Shown here: positions 1 to 21,900 of the stretch, piece by piece
Position numbering within the stretch: position 1 is the first letter of the stretch
Layout: every line of letters starts with the position of its first letter
Source of the DNA: a candidate division TM6 bacterium SOIL31
GTDB lineage: Bacteria; Babelota; Babeliae; Babelales; Vermiphilaceae
DNA: 56,139 nt
Reading direction: 5' to 3'
Assembly: GCA_001468865.1 (NCBI GenBank)
Contig: LDIY01000003.1
Location: 1-56,139 of the forward strand
The notes under the pieces: generated by a model
Told to the model about the DNA's origin: nothing
The model's database searches: none
What the model saw: only the letters and a program-made list of their open reading frames with translations
Position numbers and translations under genes: made by a program

Positions 1-4049
<4,049 letters not shown>

Positions 4050-4097
4050 AAAACACCTTTTTTAAAACATTTTATGAGTGATTTGAGATCATCCAAA

Positions 4098-4137
4098 CAA
4101 AAAGACTCTCATTTGCACAAGAGTCTTTGTGTTTTTT
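4098..4137 (-). terminator. Hairpin terminator, fibre-array type
   Basis: The inverted repeat AAAGACTCT...AGAGTCTTT is flanked by A and T runs. It sits just after the stop at 4158 of the upstream minus-strand gene and before the next start at 4049. Very similar hairpins occur in four other intergenic gaps of the array. Confidence 0.75.
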
Positions 4138-4157
4138 ATAACGTTTTTTCGTTTTAA

Positions 4158-7100
4158 TTAGGACTTTTCCAGAATGTTAATGCGTTCATTAAAATTCTGG
4201 ATTTGATGTTGCAATATATCCATTGCTGCTTTCATCGTTTCAACGGTAATTGTTAGGTTGTTTATAACAACATCTTGTCCTTCAATAATCGCTTGTTGTT
4301 TTTTCATTTCATTCAACAATAGAACAGGTAATACATGGTATTGTACTGTTTCTGGTTGTCCTTCTTCATCTTTTACCACAATTCCAGGGAACATTACATC
4401 AACTTCTTCAGCAATGAGACCATATTGTTTTTTATTATTCTCATCGCCATTGTATACAAACGTTACGGGACGAAGATTAAGAATATTGTTTGATTCATTT
4501 CCCATATCTTCAATATCATGTTTTACGTTTTGAGAAGAAGATACTGTTCCAAGTTGGCCAGCAGAATCAATGAGAACTGCTATGGCATTATTATTCCCGG
4601 TTGTTATACCACGAATACCTGCAATAAAACATTTTGTTTGTGAAGTACCAATGCGTGTAGTAGTAGCTTCAGATGCTGCACCGGCATTCGCATTAATATA
4701 AATATTACCACTACCAGTTGTAAGCGTTCCCCCTGCACCAGAACCAATTGCTACGTTATTGTTTCCTGTGGTACAATCTGGTAATGCAATATATCCAACT
4801 CCTGTATTATTATTACCAGAGCTATTTGAGCCGAACGCGAATGCTCCCAATATACTATTTTGACCATCACCACTCATGGAGAAGTTTCCAGCATTTTCAC
4901 CAACAAACGTACTACTTATTCCAAAATTATGAATAAATGGAGTATTGGTACCTTTGAAAATATTACCTGCCGTTGAAGTACTTGGGTTAGTAGTTAATAT
5001 AAGATTGCCATTTGCAGTAACATCAACAACTGTTACTACACCAGCGGTAAAGTTTCCTGATGAATCACGTTTAACTATAGCATTTGCAGTATTTGCATCT
5101 GTTGCTGTTGTTGCTGAATTATTAACTTTACCTGCGGTGCTTATTGTTGCAAGTTTGGTATCTACTATCGCAGCTCCAGCAGCAACATCAGAGTTTACAA
5201 TAAGAGAACTCGATAAATTGCCTGATGCATCATTATGCATCACCCCGGCTGATGTAAGCGCTTTAATATTAACGGTGCCACCGGAAGTTATTTTCATCCG
5301 TTCTAATGCATTGGTGCTAAATATGAGGTTTCCTGAGCTAGCAGATAAACCTGCAGTTGTACTACCAGTAAATACTAACGATGGCGCTGAAGTTGTTCCC
5401 GCAGGAATTTGTAATGTTCCTGTCATAGTATCGCCCGCCTTGAGAAGATTGTTTGAAGCACTACCACTGAGACTAGCAATAATTGTTCCAGCCGAGAAAT
5501 TTCCTGATGCATCACGGGCTACAATGGCATTTGCAGTATTAAGACCTGTTGCAGTTGTAGCAGAGTTAGCCACTTTACCTGCCGTGCTAATTGTTGCTAA
5601 TTTTGTATCAACAATTGCAGCTGATGCTGATATATCAGCATTTACGATCAGAGAACTTGAGAGTAATCCTGATGCATTATTGTGTATTATTCCTGCAGTA
5701 CTGAGAGGTGTTATCGTTAATGAACTACTTATCACTTCATCAGTAACGCTAATTGCTCCTGCAGAAAATCCACCAGATGCGCTGCGTCTTACAAGAGCAC
5801 TTGCAACGTTGGCACTTGTTGAAGTATTAGCGAGCGATGTAGCACTTGCAACATTTGATGCACTTTGACCACCTACAAAACTCACCACTGTTGCACCTTG
5901 CGTTCCCGTAACATCCCCGACTAATGATCCAGTAAAGCTTGTTGCAGAATTGGCGGTGGTAGCACTTGTTGCCGTTGATGCATTACCGCTCAACGTTGCG
6001 GTTATAGTTCCAGCAGAAAAATTTCCTGATGCATCACGCGTAACAATCGCATTCGCTAGATTAGCACTATTAGCTGTGGTAGCAGAGTTATTAACTTTAC
6101 CTGCAGTACTAATAGTTGCTAATTTACTATCAACAATTGCTGCAGAAGCAGATATATCGGCGTTTACGATTAAAGAGCTTGATAACAGACCGGAATTATT
6201 ATTGTGAATAATTCCAGCCGTACCAAAAGGAGTAACCGTTAATGAACTACTCACAACTTGATCAGTAACACTAATTGCTCCGGCAGAAAATCTACCGGAT
6301 GCGTCACGTTGAACAATAGTGCTTGCCGTATTAGCGCTCGTTGCATTAGTATCAATAGTAATATCATCAGCATTATTAGTGATATTTATATCTGTTCCAG
6401 CGATTAATGTTCTTAGGTTTATCACAGTCCCCGTTTTGTCTCTGAAAATTAAACCAGTACCGGATCCAACGTTGGCAGCAACAGTAGTATCAGCATAAGC
6501 AAAAAGAACGAAGGTTATGGGATCGGTATCAATAACAGCAGTGGGAGTAGTGCAAAGCCAACTTGATCCAGCATTGACTGATCCTGATGAAATAAGTACG
6601 TATGCTTGGTCGGCAAGATTACCGGTATTAAAATCTGACGGACGCGTCCATGCTCCTGATTGCGCAAGCCATAAACCATTCTCTACAGGATTTGTTTGTG
6701 CAGTAAGAAGAACACGATCATTTGCAGCCAATGATACTCCATCAATTGTAGATAACCCACTTAGTGTTTCATTTGCAGTACTCACCACGAGAGCAGGAGA
6801 TAGAGCGACAAGCCTTTTTGCAAACTCTGAATACGGTGTTATATCTTGATCAAATATTTGTAGAGATGCAGGTAAGTAAGCAATATCTTTATGTGATGAA
6901 TTTATAGTAAATTCCCCATCAATAACTTGTTCTATTATCGCATCAAGATCGCACATCATTTTGTATGTTTGAGCTTCATCTAATGTTTTATTTTTTCGTA
7001 AAACACATTCAGCATATTCCAATGCTTCAACGACCGCCTCACATTCTCCTATGTAATATCCATTTTTAATATGTTGATTTAATTTTTTCAAAGGAGAATT

Positions 7101-7304
7101 GTTTACATCATCAAGCTCACTCAGTTGCGATATTATTCCTTTAAGTTCTTCACCAAAATATACGTATGATGAATCTGGATTATGATCCATGATAGCAATT
7201 TCCATTTTCGAAATTGGTTGTGCCATCTCCGATGAAGACAATGATCCACCTAATAGCGAAAAAGATATAATTAAAGCAAAACGGGAAAAATAAATATGCG
7301 TCAT
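4158..7304 (-). CDS. Secreted modular fibre protein with C-terminal peptidase S74 domain
   Basis: The 1,048-residue product starts with a signal peptide (FALIISFSLLGGSL) and the shared helical domain (about 30-135). At about 175-275 comes a domain with [17 protein letters not shown] and WTRPSDF, as seen in phage tail-fibre proteins. Three copies of the [26 protein letters not shown] repeat and a short NTGVG segment follow. The C-terminal peptidase S74 (intramolecular chaperone) domain begins near residue 923 with SSQNVKHDI and has [10 protein letters not shown] and [17 protein letters not shown] terminal coiled coil ends the protein. In the S74 family a Ser and a Lys five residues later catalyse self-cleavage; S923 and K928 fit. 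The ATG at 7304 follows AAAGGAT. Likely a trimeric surface fibre; the ligand is unknown. Confidence 0.9.
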   Translation of the reverse strand: MTHIYFSRFALIISFSLLGGSLSSSEMAQPISKMEIAIMDHNPDSSYVYFGEELKGIISQLSELDDVNNSPLKKLNQHIKNGYYIGECEAVVEALEYAECVLRKNKTLDEAQTYKMMCDLDAIIEQVIDGEFTINSSHKDIAYLPASLQIFDQDITPYSEFAKRLVALSPALVVSTANETLSGLSTIDGVSLAANDRVLLTAQTNPVENGLWLAQSGAWTRPSDFNTGNLADQAYVLISSGSVNAGSSWLCTTPTAVIDTDPITFVLFAYADTTVAANVGSGTGLIFRDKTGTVINLRTLIAGTDINITNNADDITIDTNATSANTASTIVQRDASGRFSAGAISVTDQVVSSSLTVTPFGTAGIIHNNNSGLLSSSLIVNADISASAAIVDSKLATISTAGKVNNSATTANSANLANAIVTRDASGNFSAGTITATLSGNASTATSATTANSATSFTGSLVGDVTGTQGATVVSFVGGQSASNVASATSLANTSTSANVASALVRRSASGGFSAGAISVTDEVISSSLTITPLSTAGIIHNNASGLLSSSLIVNADISASAAIVDTKLATISTAGKVANSATTATGLNTANAIVARDASGNFSAGTIIASLSGSASNNLLKAGDTMTGTLQIPAGTTSAPSLVFTGSTTAGLSASSGNLIFSTNALERMKITSGGTVNIKALTSAGVMHNDASGNLSSSLIVNSDVAAGAAIVDTKLATISTAGKVNNSATTATDANTANAIVKRDSSGNFTAGVVTVVDVTANGNLILTTNPSTSTAGNIFKGTNTPFIHNFGISSTFVGENAGNFSMSGDGQNSILGAFAFGSNSSGNNNTGVGYIALPDCTTGNNNVAIGSGAGGTLTTGSGNIYINANAGAASEATTTRIGTSQTKCFIAGIRGITTGNNNAIAVLIDSAGQLGTVSSSQNVKHDIEDMGNESNNILNLRPVTFVYNGDENNKKQYGLIAEEVDVMFPGIVVKDEEGQPETVQYHVLPVLLLNEMKKQQAIIEGQDVVINNLTITVETMKAAMDILQHQIQNFNERINILEKS

Positions 7305-7358
7305 AACAACAATCCTTTATATAAAAAACATTAAAACTAATGAATAGATCTATACAAG

Positions 7359-7394
7359 CAAAAAAATTCTTAAACATTCAAGAATCTTTTTTTT
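7359..7394 (-). terminator. Hairpin terminator, fibre-array type
   Basis: A short stem ATTCT/AGAAT with A-rich left and T-rich right flanks lies between the stop of the 7420-8223 gene and the start at 7304. It is the weakest member of the array hairpin family. Confidence 0.55.
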
Positions 7395-7419
7395 CTTTTT
7401 AGAATGTCTTAGATTTTAA

Positions 7420-8223
7420 TTATAACTTTCTACCATTTTTGAGTTTATTAAAATCTTGAATCTGTTGTTGCAATGAATCTATTGAAGCTTTCATTGCTTC
7501 AACGGTAATTGTCAAATTGTTTATAACATTATCTTGTTTATAAATAATCGGTACCTGTCGATCAAGAAGTGCCTGCTGTTTCTTCACTTCATTTAATAAA
7601 ATAATCGGTAAGAAGTGATATCTAATGGTTTCTGGTTTTCCTTCAGCGTCTTTTATCACAAGCGTAGGAAATACTTTTTCTACTTCTTCTGCAATTAAAC
7701 CATATTGTAATGTATTTGATTCATCACCATTATATACAAAAGTTACCGGACGAAGAGTAAATATATCTGCGGATTTATCGCCCATATCTTCAATATCATG
7801 TTTTACATTTTGAGAAGAAGCTATTGTTCCAAGCTGACCAGCCGAATCAATAATGACCACAACACCATCGCTATTTTCCGTTGTTACACTACGAATCCCT
7901 GCTATAAAACATTGTGTTTGAGTGGTGCCAATTCGAGTTGTAAGACTTTCTGTATCAACAGCAGCATCAGCAAGAATATAAATATTTTCGCTGCCAGTTG
8001 TAAGCGTTGCTCCAGCTAAAGAACCAATCATTATATTGTTTGATCCTGTTGTAACGTTGAATCCTGCAGCGCTTCCAAGTGCTGTATTATCATTCCCTGA
8101 TGTACGCTCAAACAATGATTGAGAACCAAGTGCCACATTATTTTGTGCTGTTATATTGAGGGCAATTAATAAAGAAAAGACAAGAAGGAGAACAAAAAAC
8201 TCTGAATTTTGTTTTTTGAACAT
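7420..8223 (-). CDS. Short secreted S74-domain fibre protein
   Basis: At 267 residues this is the smallest member of the array. A signal peptide (FVLLLVFSLLIALNITA) is followed by about five NTALGS/NNIMIGS-type repeats (about 30-105), then the S74 domain from about residue 136 (SSQNVKHDIEDM) and a C-terminal coiled coil. It lacks the shared helical N-terminal domain, the collagen run and the tail-fibre-like domain, so it is nearly a minimal head plus chaperone. Its S74 domain is most like that of the gene at 4158-7304 (identical SSQNVKHDIEDM). It may be a stand-alone short fibre or an acceptor cassette for recombination. Confidence 0.88.
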   Translation of the reverse strand: MFKKQNSEFFVLLLVFSLLIALNITAQNNVALGSQSLFERTSGNDNTALGSAAGFNVTTGSNNIMIGSLAGATLTTGSENIYILADAAVDTESLTTRIGTTQTQCFIAGIRSVTTENSDGVVVIIDSAGQLGTIASSQNVKHDIEDMGDKSADIFTLRPVTFVYNGDESNTLQYGLIAEEVEKVFPTLVIKDAEGKPETIRYHFLPIILLNEVKKQQALLDRQVPIIYKQDNVINNLTITVEAMKASIDSLQQQIQDFNKLKNGRKL

Positions 8224-8273
8224 GAAAATCCTTTTTAAGATATTACACCACGATCAACCGGATCCACATAAGC

Positions 8274-8305
8274 AAAAAGACTCTTGAAAATTCAAGAGTC
8301 TTTTT
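8274..8305 (-). terminator. Hairpin terminator, fibre-array type
   Basis: A near-perfect inverted repeat, AAAAAGACTCTTGAA/TTCAAGAGTCTTTTT, lies 24 bases past the stop at 8329. Its symmetrical A/T flanks would work in either direction. Confidence 0.85.
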
Positions 8306-8328
8306 GCTTTTTTTATATGATTTGTAAG

Positions 8329-10830
8329 TTAGGCAGATATCTCTCTCGTTTTCATACGCTCATTAAAATTTTGCATTTGTTGCTGTAAAGAAATAAGCGC
8401 TGCATTAATAGTAACAATATCCATTTCTAAGTTGTCGATCATAATATTCTGGTTATGAATAGCAGATTGTTGCGCATTAATGGTTTTTTGTTGTTTTTTC
8501 ATTTCATTTAAAAGCAACACTGGTAAAATATGATATTGAACAGAATACGGTTCATTATTGGTATCTTTTGCCACAAGATTAGGGAATATATTGTCAACTT
8601 CTTCAGCGATTAAACCATATTGTAACGCTTCTGTTTCATCTTCTGTATAAGTAAATGTCACTGGACGAAGTTTATAAATATCTTCAGAAGCATTTTTCAT
8701 ATCTTCTACATTTTCTTTAAATTTAATAGAAGATGTTGTTGTTCCTAATATCCCTGTTGCACCAACAAGCACGGCGATCCCTCCGGTGGCTGTTGCACCG
8801 CGTATTCCTTGAATAACACAGGTAGTTTGGGATGTTCCTATACGTATAGTATTGCTTTCAGCTGCTGATGCAGGAAAACCATTAATATAAATATTACCAC
8901 TACCTGATTGAAGTCCGTTTCCGGCGCCAAGACCTACTGCAATATTATTACTGCCCGTATTTATATTAGTAAATGCGCCACTACCGATAGCAGTATTATT
9001 ACTACCGGTTGTACAATTTACTAATGCTTCCCAACCAACTGCAGTATTTTGGATACCTATTGTGTTAGTAAATAACGTACCTTCACCGAGTGCAGTATTA
9101 AAAATACCGGTAGTATTTGATACTAATGCTTGGTTTCCAACTGCTGTATTTTCGCGACCGCCCGTATTCGCTGCTAATGCACTTGAACCCACTGCTGTGT
9201 TTAATGCGCCCGTTGTATTTGCTGCTAATGAGCTTGAACCAATCGCAGTATTTGATGTACCAATCGTATTGGCTGCTAAGGAACTTGAGCCAACTGCGGT
9301 GTTAGATATACCCGTTGTATTTGCAGCCATCGAACTTGAACCCACTGCAGTGTTACCACTAACAGTACTTGCGGTAAGCGCATTAAAACCGATGGCTGTA
9401 TTGGTTGTCCCAACTATATTGGAATTTAATGCATTTGCACCCATCGCTGTATTATTAATACCTGTTGTGTTTATCTGCAAAGCAGTAAAACCAACTGCTG
9501 TATTAGAAGTACCAATAGTATTTGCCGTTAATGAATTAGCTCCCACTGCGGTATTAGAAACACCAGTAATATTATTTAAAAGACTACTATAACCTATTGC
9601 AGTATTTGATGTACCCGTAGTATTGGTAGTCAATGCACTCCACCCAACTGCAGTATTTTGAGAACTTGCTGTATCCGCGTTCATTGCAAGATAACCCACA
9701 GCAACACTCGGCCCGGAAGTATGATTTTGTAACGCACCAGAACCAATTGCTACGTTTTGATTAGCAAAAACACCCACCGCCAATGAATTTGCACCCACTG
9801 CGGTATTATTTGTACCAGTTGTAGTTGATCCCATTGAATTATATCCCACTGCAGTATTTGATGAACCGGTGGCAATAACATTAAGAGCATCTACTCCAAA
9901 ACCACTATTTTGACCCGTACCACTGGTTGTTAAGGATCCACTATCAATACCAGCAAACATGTTGTTTGTACCAGCATCGTGAATAAAGGTAGTTGAACCT
10001 TTACGGATATTTCCGGCCGTGCTCGTGCTTGGCTCAGTAGATAGCACAAGATTACCACTTGCAATCACATCAACAACACTTACTACTTGAGCTGCAAAGC
10101 TACCTGATGCATTACGTTTTACAATAGTGTTTGCAGTATTAAGATTTGTAGCAGCAAGTGCTGCGTTTGTAGCTGAGGCAATATTTGCAGCAGTTTGTCC
10201 ACCAACAGTATTTACAACAGTTGCGGTGTTAGGACCAGTAACATCCCCAAATAATACCTCAGGATATGAAAATAAAATAAAAGCTAAGGAATTAGTATCA
10301 ATAATCGCTGTTGGAGTAGTACAAAGCCAGCTTGCTCCCGCATTAGTTGTCCCTGATGAAATAAGTATGTAGGCTTGATCAGGAGTAGTTCCGGTAGCAA
10401 AATCCGCCGGTCGAGTCCATGAACCTACTTTTGCAAGCCACAAACCATTTTCTACCGCATTAGTTTGTCCAACGAGTAGGACTCGATCATTGGTGTTCAA
10501 TGTGACGCCATCAATAGTGATAAGTCCGGCAGGAGAAGATCCGATATCCGTAGTACTTACAACAAGAGCAGGCACCAATTCCACAAGTTGCTTAGTTAAA
10601 GATAAGTTAATTATTTCATGAGAGCTAAGTTCTTGTAAATATGAAGGCCAGGCGGTTTTTTGAGAACGATTCATATTTTCTAAATCTATTATTAATTTTC
10701 CACTGATGACTTGATATAATTTCTTATCAAGATCATTGGGTTGGACTAATGCTGATAAATGCAATGATGCGATTAATAAGGAAAAAGAAATACATAGCGA
10801 TCCAAAACGAGAAAAATAAAAATGCTTCAT
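8329..10830 (-). CDS. Secreted S74-domain fibre protein rich in 17-residue NTAVG repeats
   Basis: The start is the ATG at 10830: it follows AAAGGGTCCTT and opens a signal peptide (MKHFYFSRFGSLCISFSLL). An upstream in-frame ATG at 10896 has no such support. The product is 833 residues. A tail-fibre-like domain (DRVLLVGQTNAVENGLW) occupies about 90-185. An array of about twenty 17-residue units ([17 protein letters not shown]), likely a beta-roll like the YadA/trimeric autotransporter head, spans about 300-640. The S74 domain starts near residue 700 ([12 protein letters not shown]), and a coiled coil ends the protein. The N-terminal helical domain is shorter than in its neighbours and there is no collagen run. 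Confidence 0.9.
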   Translation of the reverse strand: MKHFYFSRFGSLCISFSLLIASLHLSALVQPNDLDKKLYQVISGKLIIDLENMNRSQKTAWPSYLQELSSHEIINLSLTKQLVELVPALVVSTTDIGSSPAGLITIDGVTLNTNDRVLLVGQTNAVENGLWLAKVGSWTRPADFATGTTPDQAYILISSGTTNAGASWLCTTPTAIIDTNSLAFILFSYPEVLFGDVTGPNTATVVNTVGGQTAANIASATNAALAATNLNTANTIVKRNASGSFAAQVVSVVDVIASGNLVLSTEPSTSTAGNIRKGSTTFIHDAGTNNMFAGIDSGSLTTSGTGQNSGFGVDALNVIATGSSNTAVGYNSMGSTTTGTNNTAVGANSLAVGVFANQNVAIGSGALQNHTSGPSVAVGYLAMNADTASSQNTAVGWSALTTNTTGTSNTAIGYSSLLNNITGVSNTAVGANSLTANTIGTSNTAVGFTALQINTTGINNTAMGANALNSNIVGTTNTAIGFNALTASTVSGNTAVGSSSMAANTTGISNTAVGSSSLAANTIGTSNTAIGSSSLAANTTGALNTAVGSSALAANTGGRENTAVGNQALVSNTTGIFNTALGEGTLFTNTIGIQNTAVGWEALVNCTTGSNNTAIGSGAFTNINTGSNNIAVGLGAGNGLQSGSGNIYINGFPASAAESNTIRIGTSQTTCVIQGIRGATATGGIAVLVGATGILGTTTSSIKFKENVEDMKNASEDIYKLRPVTFTYTEDETEALQYGLIAEEVDNIFPNLVAKDTNNEPYSVQYHILPVLLLNEMKKQQKTINAQQSAIHNQNIMIDNLEMDIVTINAALISLQQQMQNFNERMKTREISA
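8925..9915 (-). repeat. 51-base (17-residue) tandem NTAVG repeat array
   Basis: Degenerate 51-base units encode NTAVG.xxL.xNTTG.x. One unit (ALTASTVSG) is 16 residues long. The array closely matches those at 11500-12390 and 19440-20605. Confidence 0.85.
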
Positions 10831-10872
10831 AAGGACCCTTTTTATATAAAAAATAAACTTAGACCTATAAAA

Positions 10873-10908
10873 ACAAAAAGATTCTTGAATAAACAAGAAT
10901 CTTTTTGT
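10873..10908 (-). terminator. Hairpin terminator, fibre-array type
   Basis: AAAAAGATTCTTG...CAAGAATCTTTTT lies just after the stop at 10941 and before the start at 10830. Confidence 0.8.
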
Positions 10909-10940
10909 TTTTTAAAATTTATTAACCTTAGATTTTTATT

Positions 10941-18839
<7,899 letters not shown>

Positions 18840-18848
18840 TCAATGAAA

Positions 18849-18884
18849 GCAAAAAGACTCTTGTTCGCACAAGAGTCTTTTTTG
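18849..18884 (-). terminator. Hairpin terminator, fibre-array type
   Basis: AAAAAGACTCTTGT...ACAAGAGTCTTTTTT lies after the stop at 18927 and before the start at 18800. Confidence 0.85.
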
Positions 18885-18926
18885 TTTACCTTTATCGAAT
18901 AAGTTTTATACTTTATTTTTTCAATT

Positions 18927-21900
18927 TTATGCTCGTCCAATAAATTCTTGAACAGAGGCCTGCAAACTTGCAATAGCTTCTTTCATCTGATCTATTGTTG
19001 CTTGTTGTTTTTTCATTTCATTTAAAAGCAACACAGGTAAAATATGATATTGAACAGAATATGGTTCATTATTAGTATCTTTTGCCACAAGATCAGGGAA
19101 TATATTGTCAACTTCTTCAGCGATTAAACCATATTGTAGCGCTTCTGTTTCATCTTCTTTATAAGTAAATGTTACAGGACGAAGTTTATAAATATTTTCA
19201 GAAACATTCTTCATATCTTCTACATTATCCTTAAATCTAATAGAAGATGTTGTTGTTCCTAATATTCCCGTTGCACCAACAAGCACCGCAATACCACCTG
19301 TTGCTGTTGCCCCACGTATTCCTTGAATAGCACATACTGTTTGAGATGTTCCTATACGTATAGTATTGCTTTCAGCTGCTGATGCAGCAAGAGCATCAAT
19401 ATAAATATTACCACTACCAGTTTGAAGTACGTTTCCAGCATTGATACCAACCGCAACATTATTACTGCCGGTATTGATGTTGGTTAATGCGCCGCTACCG
19501 ATAGCAGTATTATTACTACCGGTTGTACAATTTACTAATACTTCCCAACCAACTGCTGTATTTTGACTACCTGTTGTGTTAGTAAACAATGTACCTTCAC
19601 CCAGAGCCGTATTAAAAATACCGGTAGTATTTGATACTAAGGCTTGGCTTCCCACCGCGGTATTATCATTACCGGTTGTATTGGCTGCCAATGAACTACC
19701 ACCAATTGCTGTATTTCCTGTACCAGCAGTATTTGCTGCTAGTGAACTTGAACCAACTGCAGTGTTACCACTCACCGTACTTGCGGTAAGCGCGTTAAAA
19801 CCAATAGCAGTATTTGTTGTTCCAACTATATTGGAATTTAATGCATTTGCACCTATTGCTGTATTATTTATTCCCGTAGTATTAACCTGTAAAGCAGTAA
19901 ACCCAACTGCGGTATTAGAAGTACCAATAGTATTTGCAGTTAATGAAGAAGATCCCACCGCTGTATTTTCAATACCGGTTGTATTCGCTGCTAATGAACT
20001 GGACCCCACTGCTGTGTTTGATGTGCCCGTTGTATTTGCCGCTAAGGAACTTGAACCAACTGCTGTATTACCACTCACGGTACTTGCAGTAAGCGCATTA
20101 AAACCAATAGCTGTATTTGTTGTTCCAACTAAATTAGAATTTAATGCATTTGCACCGATCGCCGTATTATTTATTCCCGTTGTATTAACCTGTAAAGCAG
20201 TAAACCCAACTGCGGTATTAGAAGTACCAATAGTATTTGCAGCCAAGGAATTTGCTCCAACTGCGGTGTTAGAAACACCAGTAGTATTTCCCAAAAGACT
20301 GCTAAAGCCAATTGCGGTATTTGATGTACCAGTTGTATTGGCAGTTAATGCACTCCACCCAACTGCTGTATTTTGAGAACTTGCTGTATCGGCGTTCATT
20401 GCAAGATAACCAATTGCAACGCTCGGTCCCGACGTATGATTTTGCAGTGCACCAGAACCAATTGCTACGTTCTGATTAGCAATGATACCCGTTGCCAACG
20501 CATTTGCACCAACAGCGGTATTATTTGTACCAGTGGTAGTTGCTCCCATTGAATTATATCCTACCGCTGTATTTGATGAACCGGTGGAAATAACATCGAG
20601 CGCACTCACTCCAAAACCACTATTTTGACCCGTACCGCTCGTGGTTAAAGAACCACTATCAATACCCGCAAACATATTATTTGTACCTGCATCATGAATA
20701 AAGGTGCTTGAACCTTTACGAATATTTCCAGCAGTGGTCGTACTTGGTTCAGTACTTAAGGTAATATTTCCGCTGACCACACTATCAACAACGCTCACCA
20801 CTTGAGCAGCAAAGCTACCGGTACTATCTCGTTGTACTAATGTATTTGGTGTATTTAAATTAGTTCCTCCGGTACCCACAAGAGAATCGACATATGCTTT
20901 GGTTGCAACGTCTGTTGCGTTAGTTGTAGTACCAACTATCGTAATCATATTAGTCGTAAAATTACCGGAAGCATTACGTGCAACAATTGCATTTGCAGTG
21001 TTTGCGCTTGTTGCTGTTGTTGCGGAATTGGCAACTTTACCTGCAGTACTTATAGTTGCTAATTTAGTATCAACTATTGCAGCAGCAGGATCAACATCAG
21101 CATTAACAATTAAAGATGTAGATAATACTCCTGCAGCACTATTATGCACTACGCCTGTAGTACTTAAGCCATTAATTGTAACAACTCCCGTTGGACTTAT
21201 ATTCATCCTTTCAGTGCCATTAGTATCCAATGACAACTGATTAGCTGTTGCTGCTGATAAACCAGTATTAGTACTACCCGTAAATCTCAATGATGGTGCT
21301 GCTGCACTTCCTGCTGGAAGGATTAATGCGCCGGTCATAGTATCACCAGCTTTGAGCACATTGAGAGATGCTGCTCCTGTTAAACTTGCAGTAATTGTAC
21401 CGGCAGAGAAGTTACCCGATGCATCACGTGCAACAATTGCATTTGCAGTATTTGCACTTGTTGCAGTTGTTGCCGAATTTGCAACTTTACCAGCAGTACT
21501 TATAGTTGCTAATTTTGTATCAACAATTCCTGCTCCTGCAGCAACATCAGCATTTACAATTAATGAGGTTGATAATAATCCTGCTGCACTATTATGCACA
21601 ACCCCTGTCGTATTTAATCCATTAATTGTAACAGCTCCTGTAGGACTTATATTCATTCTTTCAGAACCATTGGTATCAAATGAAAGTTGATTAACGGTGG
21701 CTGCTGATAAACCGGTATTAGTACTTCCGGTAAATTTCAACGATGGTGAAGCTGCTGTTCCGGCTGGAAGAATTAATGTACCGGTCATAGTATCACCCGC
21801 TTTAAGAACGTTAAGTGATGCCGCTCCTGTAAGCGAGGCAGTGATTGTGCCAGCAGAGAAATTACCCGAACCATCCCGTGCAACAATAGTACTTGCTGTA

